A DNA stretch of 12,883 nt from contig JAQXNW010000174.1 in assembly GCA_029098205.1 (NCBI GenBank), positions 1-12,883 on the forward strand. The letters run 5' to 3'. Below, piece after piece: positions 1-6,948 of this stretch. This stretch comes from Eubacteriales bacterium. Its GTDB lineage: Bacteria > Bacillota > Clostridia > Peptostreptococcales > Anaerovoracaceae. A program made the position numbers and the translations under genes. Below the pieces are notes generated by a model. That model was not told where the DNA came from, made no database searches, and saw only the letters and a program-made list of their open reading frames with translations. How positions within the stretch are numbered: position 1 is the stretch's first letter; every line of letters begins with the position of its first letter.

Positions 1-1550
1 GGGGTGATGCCGAAACGAACGTCGCCGCGAAAAAGTCGATTTGCCTTACTCAGACGGGAAATGACCTCACGGCGGGAGATTCCCAGAAATTTATGTTCGG
101 GCAGGTGGATCAGTCCTTCGTTATCAAAGGCAAGGTAAATACACAGATTGTCTGTCCGGATTCCGAACGGTCTAAGGTGATCGCGCATGACGGCGTACAT
201 CTTAGTTTTCAGAGTATGAGTCAGCGCGCGGTGAACAGCAGCATGGACGCGATGATTCAAAGTGCAGCTCAGAAGAGCAGTGCCTTTGCCGCGAAAACAC
301 CGAATGCGGAGCTCAGCATCGGGCAGGATCAGAAATATCATCTGGATCTTACTGCTTCGCCGGCAGGCGCATACTATGTGGATCTTCCGGACGCAGCCAT
401 GACAGAGTCGGATAAGCTTCATATTACGAAAAACAGCAATCAGTCTGTGATTCTTACGAACCGGTCTTCAGGGACAGTCAATCTCCAGAAATTCAACCTG
501 AATGGAGTCGGAACGGATACTTTGACGAAGGCTTCCGGCTATGAGGAGTCGAAAAACATTTACTTGAATTTCCCAAATGCGAAAACGATCAATTTGAATG
601 GATCCGTTATCGGAAACCTCCTGGCGGCGAATGCCTCTGTATATGTGTACGGTACGGGTGCGGGCCATATTGTCTCGGACAAGGTGATCATTGAGAGCGG
701 AGAATGGCATAACATTGATCAGGTGGACAGAGGAGAAGAGCATCATCCGGAGGTGACCGGCGTCACGGTTAAGAAAGTCTGGGATGACCGGAATAATCAG
801 GATGGGAAACGGCCGAAGTCGGTGAAAGTAAAGCTTCTTGTGGATGGAAAGAACGCAGATTCAGAAAATGCGTTCGTCAGCCTGTCTGAAGATAACAAAT
901 GGACATATTCTTGGAACAATCTGCCGGTGAAAAAGGACGGGAAGGAAATAACGTACACAGTTAAAGAGGAGAATGTTCCGGAAGGATACGAAGCCTCTGT
1001 AACCGAAGACTCGCAGCGGAATTTTACGGTTGTAAACCGTTACACTCCGGAAATGGTCAGCATTTCCGGAAAGAAGATCTGGAAGGATCAGGACAATCAG
1101 GATAAAACGCGTCCTTCTTCCATTACGGTTCGGCTGTTCGCAGACGGCAAAGAAGCCGCTCACAGAACAGTTACGGAAGAAAACGGCTGGAAGTACAGCT
1201 TTTCGGATGTTCCAAAATACCAGAGCGGGAAAGAAATAACATACACGGTTTCTGAAGATGCGGTTTCCGGGTATGAAACGAAGATCGATGGGTATACGAT
1301 TACGAATACGCTTACTCCGAAAAAAGGAGATGACAAGAATACTCCGAAGGACCCGAGCGATCAGAGCGATCAGGACGGAAAGAAAGAAAATTCGAAACAA
1401 CCGGGAGACAGCCAGAACCATGGTAAGAGCAGTACAAGCAAGAACAGTCCGGATACTGGGGACAGCGCTTCTGTCGGAATCTGGATTGCGCTGCTTCTTG
1501 CGGGTGCGGCCGGAATAACCGGAGTGACATATGAGAGAATAAAGAAATAG
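1..1550 (+). CDS. Cell-wall-anchored surface protein, choice-of-anchor A and two CnaB domains (5' partial)
   Basis: The reading frame is open from the left edge (first whole codon at base 3) to TAA at 1548-1550, so the N-terminus, signal peptide and start lie outside. The visible part is 515 residues. Bases about 550-715 encode a stretch ending in SVIGNLLAANASVYVYG and ESGEWHN, which resembles the end of a choice-of-anchor A domain. Two CnaB (collagen-adhesin B-type) domains follow at about 753-1040 and 1053-1313. Each has the usual KxW strand (KKVWDD, KKIWKD), a YTV(K/S)E strand with the likely catalytic Glu, and a closing Asn (VVNRY, ITNTL). CnaB domains typically form an internal Lys-Asn isopeptide bond, so a rigid protease-resistant stalk is expected. 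A Lys/Asp/Ser/Gln-rich linker leads to SPDTG at 1446-1460, a hydrophobic helix and the tail ERIKK, which together form a sortase sorting signal. The protein is probably a covalently attached surface adhesin or stalk. Its ligand cannot be told. An internal ATG at 93 is not the start. Confidence 0.88.
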   Translation, partial: GDAETNVAAKKSICLTQTGNDLTAGDSQKFMFGQVDQSFVIKGKVNTQIVCPDSERSKVIAHDGVHLSFQSMSQRAVNSSMDAMIQSAAQKSSAFAAKTPNAELSIGQDQKYHLDLTASPAGAYYVDLPDAAMTESDKLHITKNSNQSVILTNRSSGTVNLQKFNLNGVGTDTLTKASGYEESKNIYLNFPNAKTINLNGSVIGNLLAANASVYVYGTGAGHIVSDKVIIESGEWHNIDQVDRGEEHHPEVTGVTVKKVWDDRNNQDGKRPKSVKVKLLVDGKNADSENAFVSLSEDNKWTYSWNNLPVKKDGKEITYTVKEENVPEGYEASVTEDSQRNFTVVNRYTPEMVSISGKKIWKDQDNQDKTRPSSITVRLFADGKEAAHRTVTEENGWKYSFSDVPKYQSGKEITYTVSEDAVSGYETKIDGYTITNTLTPKKGDDKNTPKDPSDQSDQDGKKENSKQPGDSQNHGKSSTSKNSPDTGDSASVGIWIALLLAGAAGITGVTYERIKK

Positions 1551-1584
1551 CTTTTTACAGCTTTTTCATTACCGCAAAAAATTA

Positions 1585-1626
1585 GCGCAGGTTTCAGCAG
1601 TCAATACTGGAACCTGCGCAGTTTTT
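1585..1626. terminator. Bidirectional intrinsic terminator between convergent genes
   Basis: A 13-base inverted repeat (GCGCAGGTTTCAG at 1585-1597 with CTGGAACCTGCGC at 1607-1619) folds with one G-U pair and a 9-base loop. On the plus strand GTTTTT follows (1621-1626). On the minus strand the opposite side gives TAATTTTTTG (1578-1584 region). It can therefore end both the surface-protein transcript and the leftward DUF5685/J-protein transcript. No other gene-like content is visible in 1551-1691. Confidence 0.9.
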
Positions 1627-1691
1627 ATGGATATTGTTTTTTCAGTTTCGTGAGTTTTGAAAGATTCACGCGTGTTCAATCAAGAATCCGG

Positions 1692-2297
1692 TCAGCAGCA
1701 AAGGCAGAGCGGGAGCATGGAGCATGCCATCATATCTGCGGTGCTGGGGCTGTATCCCTGTCCGTCGGAGGCGGTTCGGTAAAATCCGCCCATATTCTGG
1801 ACCTGAGCATAAGCCTGCTGATATTCCTGATTCGAAGGATTCATATTCACAGCCTGCCGCAGATTCTGAATGCCGTCGGAAATCTGTCCTCTCCGAAGGG
1901 AAAGAACACCGGAAAGATAATACCATTCAGCACTCCGGTCCGGCGCATTTATTAGAAGCTGCTCTGCTTCACGGATGTCGTTCCGGTTGAGCGCGGAGCG
2001 TACCTGATTGTAGTAAACGGAAGAACTGCTGTAACTCCCGTATGTGCCGTATGTATTCTCATTCGAAGAACTGTAGGAAGCTCCGGAAGCGCCGCTGTAA
2101 GACGACGAACCTTTTGTGATGGCATCGTATGCTTCATTGATTTCCTGCAGCTTTTCCTGTGCTAAATCGGCAAGCGGATTTCCCTGATATTTATCCGGAT
2201 GGTATTTTTTTACCAGTTCGCGGTAGGCCTTCGTGATTTCCTCACTGCTTGCGTTTCGGCTTACCCCGAGAACTTCATAAGGATCTCTGGCTGTCAT
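1692..2297 (-). CDS. Small J-domain (DnaJ-like) protein with TPR-like region and Cys-containing tail
   Basis: This is a 201-residue protein. Residues 4-62 form a J domain (DPYEVLGVSRNAS start, HPD at 33-35, QEINEAYDAI at the end). J domains dock on DnaK and stimulate its ATPase. Residues 64-96 are a Ser/Gly/Tyr/Asn-rich linker, and residues 97-167 look like a degenerate TPR pair (AEQLL, WYYLSGVLSLRRG, AVNMNPSN). There is no zinc-finger or substrate-binding region of classical DnaJ, so it is a specialised co-chaperone, not dnaJ itself. The C-terminus is short and Cys-containing (ACSMLPLCLCC). The ATG at 2297 is supported by AGGAGA (2305-2310 on the opposite strand) 7 bases away. It lies 22 bases downstream of the DUF5685 gene on the same strand and is very likely cotranscribed with it. 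The J domain is certain; the partner and pathway are not known. Confidence 0.9.
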   Translation of the reverse strand: MTARDPYEVLGVSRNASSEEITKAYRELVKKYHPDKYQGNPLADLAQEKLQEINEAYDAITKGSSSYSGASGASYSSSNENTYGTYGSYSSSSVYYNQVRSALNRNDIREAEQLLINAPDRSAEWYYLSGVLSLRRGQISDGIQNLRQAVNMNPSNQEYQQAYAQVQNMGGFYRTASDGQGYSPSTADMMACSMLPLCLCC

Positions 2298-2319
2298 GTC
2301 GCATTCTCCTGTACTAGAT

Positions 2320-3444
2320 TTATTTTTCTTCGGTCTTTTCTTTCAGGACTTCGCTCTTCGGAATTCCAAAATCGTCCGCTAATTTCACAAGAATCCGGTC
2401 GGTCTGTTTCCGGATCCCAAGATACAGTATATTATCGAGCAGATCACGGCTCCGGATAATATCCAGAAGTTCGTAATCTGCTGCGGTTTCTTCCAAATAA
2501 TGATATAGAAGGAGGCTTCCTTCCTGAAGAATCTGTTTCTTTTCTTTCGGACCGATCTTTTCAGGGCCGCCGAAATGATATATGAACGGATTGTAATTGC
2601 CGGACGATAGATCTTCTTCTAAATCCTCCAGCGCGTCAATCAGATAAATCCATTTTCCAAGTGCGGAGCAGAGCGCGAGCAGGATTCGTTTCCTGCGGTT
2701 TCCGCTTGCGGTTCTGATTCCATCCGCACATGTCTTGAGCACCTCGGAGAAGCATTCGCAGGCCAGATCTATATCGCCCAGCTTGGAACGTTCAACAGCG
2801 TGAAGCCAGCTGAGATCGTCATGAATCCGTTCCGCCCGGCCTCTCTGGTTTATGCAGGCCTTCCGGTAAGCGTGCTGAAGAGCGGGTATGGAAGCGGTCC
2901 TTATCCAGCCGGATGAAGCGACCTTATGGCCAAGGGCCATGGATTCGTTTCTCTGGTTCAGGAAGCGGGCATCTTCCGGGCTGTTTTCCTCCGTTTCGTC
3001 CGGGTTCTCTTTGTCTGATTTTTCTTCGGTTTTTCCGGAAAGTACGGATGCGGCGGATCCTTCCAATTCTGTACTGTCCCTTCGGGAATTCGAAGCAGAG
3101 GAAGACTCTGCGTCCGAATTTTTCTTATCTCTCACATCATCGAGATATTTTTCATAAGCAAGAATGATCATGAGATCCGCGGCATAATCGACAGCTTCAC
3201 ATTCAATCACCGGCCGCTTCTGAATCGGATGCGCGATGCAGTGCTCGAAACGGGTTATCTCTTCCTCTTCGGTAACGGAGGAAAGAAGACAGGCGAAAAA
3301 AGCCAGATCGTAGCTGAGCTGTGTACGGAGAATTTCCGGATAATTATCGCCGATGGACTTGCAGAGGCCGCAATAATAACCATTATATATTCTGAAATCG
3401 CGGACTTTCAGATTTTCTGTATCCGCTGTAATATAGCCAAGCAT
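2320..3444 (-). CDS. DUF5685 family protein with acidic low-complexity insert
   Basis: A 374-residue protein beginning MLGYITADTE. The start at 3444 is chosen because the family begins this way and a CAGGAG site lies 8 bases upstream; the open frame reaches 3606 but without family-like sequence. The N-terminal part carries a YYCGLCKS motif (Cys25, Cys28), LSYDLAFFACLLSS, and HC at 68-69. The conserved core ends in GKWIYLIDALEDLEEDL and NYNPF (about 263-286), and a C-terminal helical region follows. These match what I remember of DUF5685, a family of unknown function common in Clostridia. The conserved Cys residues suggest metal or Fe-S binding, which is inference. Residues about 108-170 are an insert rich in Ser, Glu, Asp and Lys that I do not recall in relatives. 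The J-domain gene follows after 22 bases, and the two probably work together. The product is predicted soluble; no signal peptide is seen. Confidence 0.8.
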   Translation of the reverse strand: MLGYITADTENLKVRDFRIYNGYYCGLCKSIGDNYPEILRTQLSYDLAFFACLLSSVTEEEEITRFEHCIAHPIQKRPVIECEAVDYAADLMIILAYEKYLDDVRDKKNSDAESSSASNSRRDSTELEGSAASVLSGKTEEKSDKENPDETEENSPEDARFLNQRNESMALGHKVASSGWIRTASIPALQHAYRKACINQRGRAERIHDDLSWLHAVERSKLGDIDLACECFSEVLKTCADGIRTASGNRRKRILLALCSALGKWIYLIDALEDLEEDLSSGNYNPFIYHFGGPEKIGPKEKKQILQEGSLLLYHYLEETAADYELLDIIRSRDLLDNILYLGIRKQTDRILVKLADDFGIPKSEVLKEKTEEK

Positions 3445-3452
3445 TTGACAAA

Positions 3453-3458
3453 CTCCTG
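3453..3458 (-). promoter_or_regulatory. Ribosome binding site deciding the DUF5685 start
   Basis: CTCCTG on the plus strand reads CAGGAG on the minus strand, 8 bases before the ATG at 3444. No comparable site precedes the upstream in-frame ATG at 3606, so the 54 extra residues of the open frame are best left out. Confidence 0.8.
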
Positions 3459-3633
3459 ATTTTTTTTGATGCGCGTAAAAGCGTGCAAAAAACATATACT
3501 GCCTAATCTTTCTATATTTAAAGTAATACAAATCTGTGGTTATTGAAAGACAGTCATGTGATGAACATTTGAAAAGGTTGATTTTTGAGTATTGAAACGG
3601 TAACATAAGACTGTAATTCCGCCGGAAAAAAGT

Positions 3634-3663
3634 GCGCCGGATCCATATTCTGGGGCGCTTTTT
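3634..3663 (+). terminator. Weak terminator-like hairpin in the argH leader region
   Basis: GCGCC (3634-3638) pairs with GGCGC (3654-3658), a further CCA/TGG pairing is possible inside, and TTTTT (3659-3663) follows directly. The stem is short, so this is at best a weak terminator or attenuator. On the other strand the same stem is followed, after two bases, by six T. It has no upstream gene to terminate on the plus strand, so a leader role for argH is possible but unproven. Confidence 0.35.
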
Positions 3664-3709
3664 AGAAGGGTCCGCGAGAGATGCGGCCGGTTCCGGGAGG
3701 AAATTTATA

Positions 3710-3741
3710 TAAGCGGCGGAGTGGATAAACGCCGCGGCTTA
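3710..3741 (+). promoter_or_regulatory. GC-rich hairpin just upstream of the argH ribosome binding site
   Basis: GCGGCG (3713-3718) is a perfect inverted repeat of CGCCGC (3730-3735). Alternatively TAAGC plus GGCG pairs with CGCC plus GCTTA (3737-3741) around a 3-base bulge. The hairpin ends about 20 bases before the GGGAAGG site (3761-3767) and is followed by the AT palindrome AAAATATTTT (3741-3750). It could modulate argH translation or transcript stability, or the palindrome could be an operator. The structure is visible; the role is inference. Confidence 0.35.
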
Positions 3742-3775
3742 AAATATTTTTGAAAATACAGGGAAGGCGGGCAGA

Positions 3776-5185
3776 ATGGCACTTTGGGGCGGCAGATTTC
3801 AGAAGGAAATGGATCAGATGGTGAAGGAGTTTAACGCCTCCATCTTTTTTGACCAGAGAATGTATAACGAAGACATCGACGGCAGCGTCGCGCATGTGAA
3901 AATGCTTTCGAAGTGCGGAATTGTGTCGAACGAGGAGAGAGATCAGATCATCGCGGGACTGGAAAACATCCGAAAGGAAATTCAGGATGGGGAAATTCAG
4001 TTCAGAGCAGAAGATGAAGATATCCATATGGGCATTGAGAGCCGTCTGATCGAAGAAATCGGCGATGTCGGAAAGAAGCTACATACCGCCAGAAGCCGGA
4101 ACGATCAGGTGCAGGTAGATGTCCGTCTTTATGTAAAGCGCCGGATCCTGGAAATCCGGGAGCAGCTGATTCATCTTGAGAATGTGATCCTCCGGCAGGC
4201 GGAAAAATATCAGGATGCTGTAACGGTTGGCTTCACGCATATACAGCATGCGCAGCCGATTACGGTCGGGTTCATTTTTATGGCGTATTTTCAGATGTTT
4301 AAAAGAGATATCGAACGTCTGGATGACTGCCTCGAACGGATGGATCTATGCCCGCTTGGATCGTGCGCTTTAGCGGGAACGACGCTTCCGATCGACCGGC
4401 ATATGACGGCGGAAGAGCTGGGGTTCCGCGCACCGACGGAGAATGCGATGGACAGCGTCAGTGACAGAGACTACGAGCTTGAATTTCTCAGCGCGGCTTC
4501 GATCAGCATGATGCATATCTCACGCTGGGCGGAAGAATTCGCCTGGTGGAACAGTTCGGAATTTTCATTCCTCGAGATTGATGACAGCTATTGCACAGGA
4601 AGCAGCATTATGCCGCAGAAGAAGAACCCGGATATGGCGGAGCTTCTCCGCGGGAAGAGCGGTCGTGTATACGGCGATTTAATGCAGCTTCTTACGGTAA
4701 TGAAGGGGACTCCTCTCGCATATAACAAGGATTTTCAGGAGGATAAAGAAGGTATCTTTGACGCAGCGGATACCTGGTTTTCATGTGTGAGAATTTTCAG
4801 CGGCATGCTTGAAAAAACAGAATTCCGGATGGATCAGATTCAGAAGCACCTGAAGCAGGGGTTCCTGAACGCGACCGATGTCGCGGAACATCTCGCGAAA
4901 CAGGGAATTCCGTTCCGGGAAGCGCATAACATCGTCGGAAGAATGGTCCGCTGCTGTGAAGACAAGATGAAAGAAACAGGGAAAGACTGTCAGCTGGAGG
5001 ATCTGACCGATGAGGACCTTTCGCAGGTAGACAGCCGTCTTTCGAAAGAAATGCTGGGAGATATCCGGATTGAGGCCTGCGTCGGCGCGAGAAATTCGTT
5101 TGGAGGCACTTCTCCGTCCGAGGTCAGACGGCAGATTCAGGCAGGGAAAAGATGGCTGGATGAAGCGGAGGCGGACTATGAGTGA
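3776..5185 (+). CDS. argH: Argininosuccinate lyase
   Basis: 469 residues, the normal length for the family. The enzyme cleaves argininosuccinate to arginine and fumarate, the last step of arginine biosynthesis, as a cytosolic homotetramer of the fumarase/aspartase superfamily. Diagnostic features are the start MALWGGRF, HTARSRNDQ at 103-111, TH(I)QHAQP at 154-161 with the catalytic Thr-His pair, and the mobile-loop signature GSSIMPQKKNPD at 275-286 with the active-site Ser, Lys and Asn. The C-terminus has the usual GARNSFGGTSP motif. The start ATG at 3776 has a modest GGGAAGG site 8 bases upstream. It heads a run of six same-strand genes, and its last 8 bases overlap fumC. No argG or other arginine gene is in the window. 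Hairpins in its leader suggest possible regulation. The function is secure. Confidence 0.97.
   Translation: MALWGGRFQKEMDQMVKEFNASIFFDQRMYNEDIDGSVAHVKMLSKCGIVSNEERDQIIAGLENIRKEIQDGEIQFRAEDEDIHMGIESRLIEEIGDVGKKLHTARSRNDQVQVDVRLYVKRRILEIREQLIHLENVILRQAEKYQDAVTVGFTHIQHAQPITVGFIFMAYFQMFKRDIERLDDCLERMDLCPLGSCALAGTTLPIDRHMTAEELGFRAPTENAMDSVSDRDYELEFLSAASISMMHISRWAEEFAWWNSSEFSFLEIDDSYCTGSSIMPQKKNPDMAELLRGKSGRVYGDLMQLLTVMKGTPLAYNKDFQEDKEGIFDAADTWFSCVRIFSGMLEKTEFRMDQIQKHLKQGFLNATDVAEHLAKQGIPFREAHNIVGRMVRCCEDKMKETGKDCQLEDLTDEDLSQVDSRLSKEMLGDIRIEACVGARNSFGGTSPSEVRRQIQAGKRWLDEAEADYE
5167..5180 (+). promoter_or_regulatory. Ribosome binding site and overlapping start of fumC
   Basis: GGAGG at 5167-5171 inside the argH end is followed, 6 bases later, by ATG at 5178. 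The ATGAGTGA overlap joins the fumC start to the argH stop. This places the fumC start at 5178 and rules out the longer open frame from 5070, whose extra 36 residues are read from argH codons. Confidence 0.85.
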
Positions 5186-6635
5186 AGAGTTTCGGATCGA
5201 GCACGATACCATGGGTGAGGTTCGGGTTCCTCGGAATCGGTATTGGGGCGCGCAGACAGAGCGGAGCTTCGAAAACTTCAAAATCGGCGAAGCCCGTATG
5301 CCGAAGGAAATCATCCGGGCCTTTGCGGTTCTTAAGAAAGCGGCGGCTGAGGCGAACCGGGATCTGGACCTGATAACGCCGGAACGCGCGGATTTGATTA
5401 AAGCCGCGGCAGATATTGTGCTTTCCGGAAAACTGGACGATAATTTTCCGCTTGTCGTTTACCAGACAGGATCCGGAACACAGTCCAACATGAATATGAA
5501 TGAAGTGCTCGCGAATGTCGGAAACGCGCTTTACAATGCGGGATGGAAGAAGGGAATGCCGCTTCCGGAGCCGCTTCCTTCGCCGCTTTCAGGGACGGAA
5601 GAACGGATTCTTCACCCGAACGATCATGTGAATCGTTCGCAGAGTTCAAACGACACTTTCCCGACGGCGCTCCATATTGCGGCGCTTCTTCTGACAGAGG
5701 ACCGTGTCCTTCCGTCGGCGGAGAAGCTCAGAGACTGTTTTAAGACGCTGGAAAAGAAATACTGGGATATCCCGAAAACCGGAAGAACGCATCTCCAGGA
5801 CGCGGTACCGCTTACGCTGGGGCAGGAAATCAGCGGCTGGCGGTCGATGCTGGATCATGACATCCATCAAATCCGGGTTTCTTCGGAATCGTTGCGCGAG
5901 CTTGCGTTAGGAGGCACAGCGGTCGGAACGGGACTGAACGCGCATCCGGATTTTCCGGCGCTTTCTGCTTCGTATATTACGAGGCTTACAGGAAAAGAGT
6001 TCGTGACGGCGCCGAATAAGTTTCAGGCGCTCACATCGAAAGACGCTGTTGTTTTCGTTCATGGCGCGCTGAAAGCGCTGGCTGCGGATCTTCTTAAAAT
6101 CGCGAACGATGTCCGCATGCTTTCATCAGGCCCCCGCTGCGGGATCGGAGAACTGATCATTCCGGCAAATGAGCCGGGAAGCAGCATTATGCCAGGGAAA
6201 GTGAATCCGACGCAGTGCGAGGCTGTGACGATGGCGGCGGTCCGGGTGATGGGGAATGATGTGACCGTCGGAGTTGCCGCGTCGCAGGGGAATTTTCAGC
6301 TGAATGTATTCATGCCGGTCATCGCGCATAGTTTTCTGGAGTCCGCGAATCTTCTGGCGGATGCGATGGAATCCTTCCGTGTGCACTGCGCGGAGGGAAT
6401 CCGGCCGAATTACGAAAAAATTTCAGAGAATTTGGAGCGGTCCCTCATGCTGGTTACAGCGCTGAATCCGCATATCGGATATGAAAAAAGCGCGAAAATC
6501 GCGAAGAAAGCGCATCAGGAAGGGCTGACGCTCCGCGAAGCCGCCGTTCAGACCGGCTTTGTCAGCGAAGAAGAATTCGATGCATGGGTGGATCCCCGGA
6601 AGATGACCGGGGCCGCTTCCGATGCGGAGCAGTAA
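5178..6635 (+). CDS. fumC: Class II fumarate hydratase
   Basis: 485 residues from MSEEFRIEHD. It reversibly hydrates fumarate to L-malate without an iron-sulfur cluster, as a homotetramer. Fumarase rather than aspartase is indicated by GSGTQSNMNMNEV (98-110) and by HPNDHVNRSQSSNDTFPTA (146-164), where aspartases differ. The catalytic His lies in GRTHLQDAVPLT (His205) and the catalytic Ser in the loop signature GSSIMPGKVNPTQCEA (334-349). The likely allosteric-site residues Arg143, His146, Asn148 and Asp149 are kept. Between NEV and HPND there are 35 residues, where I count 19 in E. coli FumC. The extra 16 or so are proline-rich (MPLPEPLPSPL), making the protein slightly longer than the usual 460-470. 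The gene overlaps argH by 8 bases, so its substrate is produced by the gene just upstream. The ACT gene follows after 23 bases. Function is secure; the effect of the insertion is unknown. Confidence 0.95.
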   Translation: MSEEFRIEHDTMGEVRVPRNRYWGAQTERSFENFKIGEARMPKEIIRAFAVLKKAAAEANRDLDLITPERADLIKAAADIVLSGKLDDNFPLVVYQTGSGTQSNMNMNEVLANVGNALYNAGWKKGMPLPEPLPSPLSGTEERILHPNDHVNRSQSSNDTFPTALHIAALLLTEDRVLPSAEKLRDCFKTLEKKYWDIPKTGRTHLQDAVPLTLGQEISGWRSMLDHDIHQIRVSSESLRELALGGTAVGTGLNAHPDFPALSASYITRLTGKEFVTAPNKFQALTSKDAVVFVHGALKALAADLLKIANDVRMLSSGPRCGIGELIIPANEPGSSIMPGKVNPTQCEAVTMAAVRVMGNDVTVGVAASQGNFQLNVFMPVIAHSFLESANLLADAMESFRVHCAEGIRPNYEKISENLERSLMLVTALNPHIGYEKSAKIAKKAHQEGLTLREAAVQTGFVSEEEFDAWVDPRKMTGAASDAEQ

Positions 6636-6658
6636 ATATTTTTAAGGAGAAACGGATC

Positions 6659-6934
6659 ATGAAAGACTTGGAGAGAGCTGTAGTAGTCGTAGTCGGAAAG
6701 GACCGGACCGGGATCCTCGCAGAGGTTGCGGGTGAAATCGCGAAAGTCCGGGGAAATGTCATCAACGTAGATCAGACGGTGATGGATGGTTTTTTCACCA
6801 TGACGATGATCATTGACATTTTGAATATGGAATGCACCGTTGATGTTCTGGAACAGAGCATAAAGGAAAAGCTCGAAGGGTTTAACGTGAAGGTAATGCA
6901 CGAAAACATTTTCGACGCGATGCACACAATCTAA
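6659..6934 (+). CDS. UPF0237 family ACT-domain protein
   Basis: 91 residues, essentially one ACT domain. It has the beta-strand ERAVVVVVGKDRTGILAEVAG, where DRTGI is the usual loop at the ligand-binding interface, then a helix, the strand GNVINVDQTVMDGFFTMTMII, a second helix (VDVLEQSIKEKLEG) and the last strand VKVMHENIFDAM. This is the UPF0237 pattern. ACT domains usually dimerise and bind amino acids or other small molecules as regulatory modules; whether this one does is untested. The start at 6659 is set by AAGGAGA (6644-6650) 8 bases upstream; an upstream in-frame ATG at 6584 lies within fumC and is ignored. Its stop codon overlaps the AAGGAGG of the next gene, so the two are translationally linked. 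The same pairing with UPF0210 is known in many Firmicutes. Family sure, role unknown. Confidence 0.9.
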   Translation: MKDLERAVVVVVGKDRTGILAEVAGEIAKVRGNVINVDQTVMDGFFTMTMIIDILNMECTVDVLEQSIKEKLEGFNVKVMHENIFDAMHTI

Positions 6935-6948
6935 GGAGGAGCCGGCGG

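Larger units (their letters stand above)
3445..3775. other. Divergent intergenic region between DUF5685 and argH
   Basis: This gene-free spacer of about 330 bases must hold the promoters for both directions. The side near 3445-3600 is AT-rich, and the side near argH is GC-rich and full of small inverted repeats. The best rightward promoter candidate I can find is TTGATT (3579-3584), a 17-base spacer, then TAACAT (3602-3607). This is a weak match (4 of 6 at each hexamer). On the minus strand TATATG near 3494-3499 with TTTAAA 18 bases upstream is an equally weak leftward candidate. No convincing small gene is present. The two hairpins near argH are listed separately. Confidence 0.5.

Noticed and set aside
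861..1421. A 186-codon open frame on the minus strand
   Set aside because: It is antisense to the CnaB domains. The Arg/Phe-rich product has no family resemblance and there is no ribosome site.
3445..3450. TTGACA on the plus strand as a -35 box
   Set aside because: No -10-like hexamer is found 16-18 bases downstream, and the bases lie in the start region of the minus-strand gene.
3445..3606. An N-terminal extension of the DUF5685 protein by 54 residues
   Set aside because: The extra sequence does not resemble the family, and the strong CAGGAG site favours the start at 3444.
3664..3690. A T-box-like sequence (AGAAGGGTCCGCG)
   Set aside because: It lacks the TGGNACC core, lies after the terminator-like hairpin instead of before it, and has no recognisable specifier stem.
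5070..5177. An N-terminal extension of FumC by 36 residues
   Set aside because: It is argH read in another frame. The start at 5178 has a GGAGG site and the expected fumarase N-terminus.
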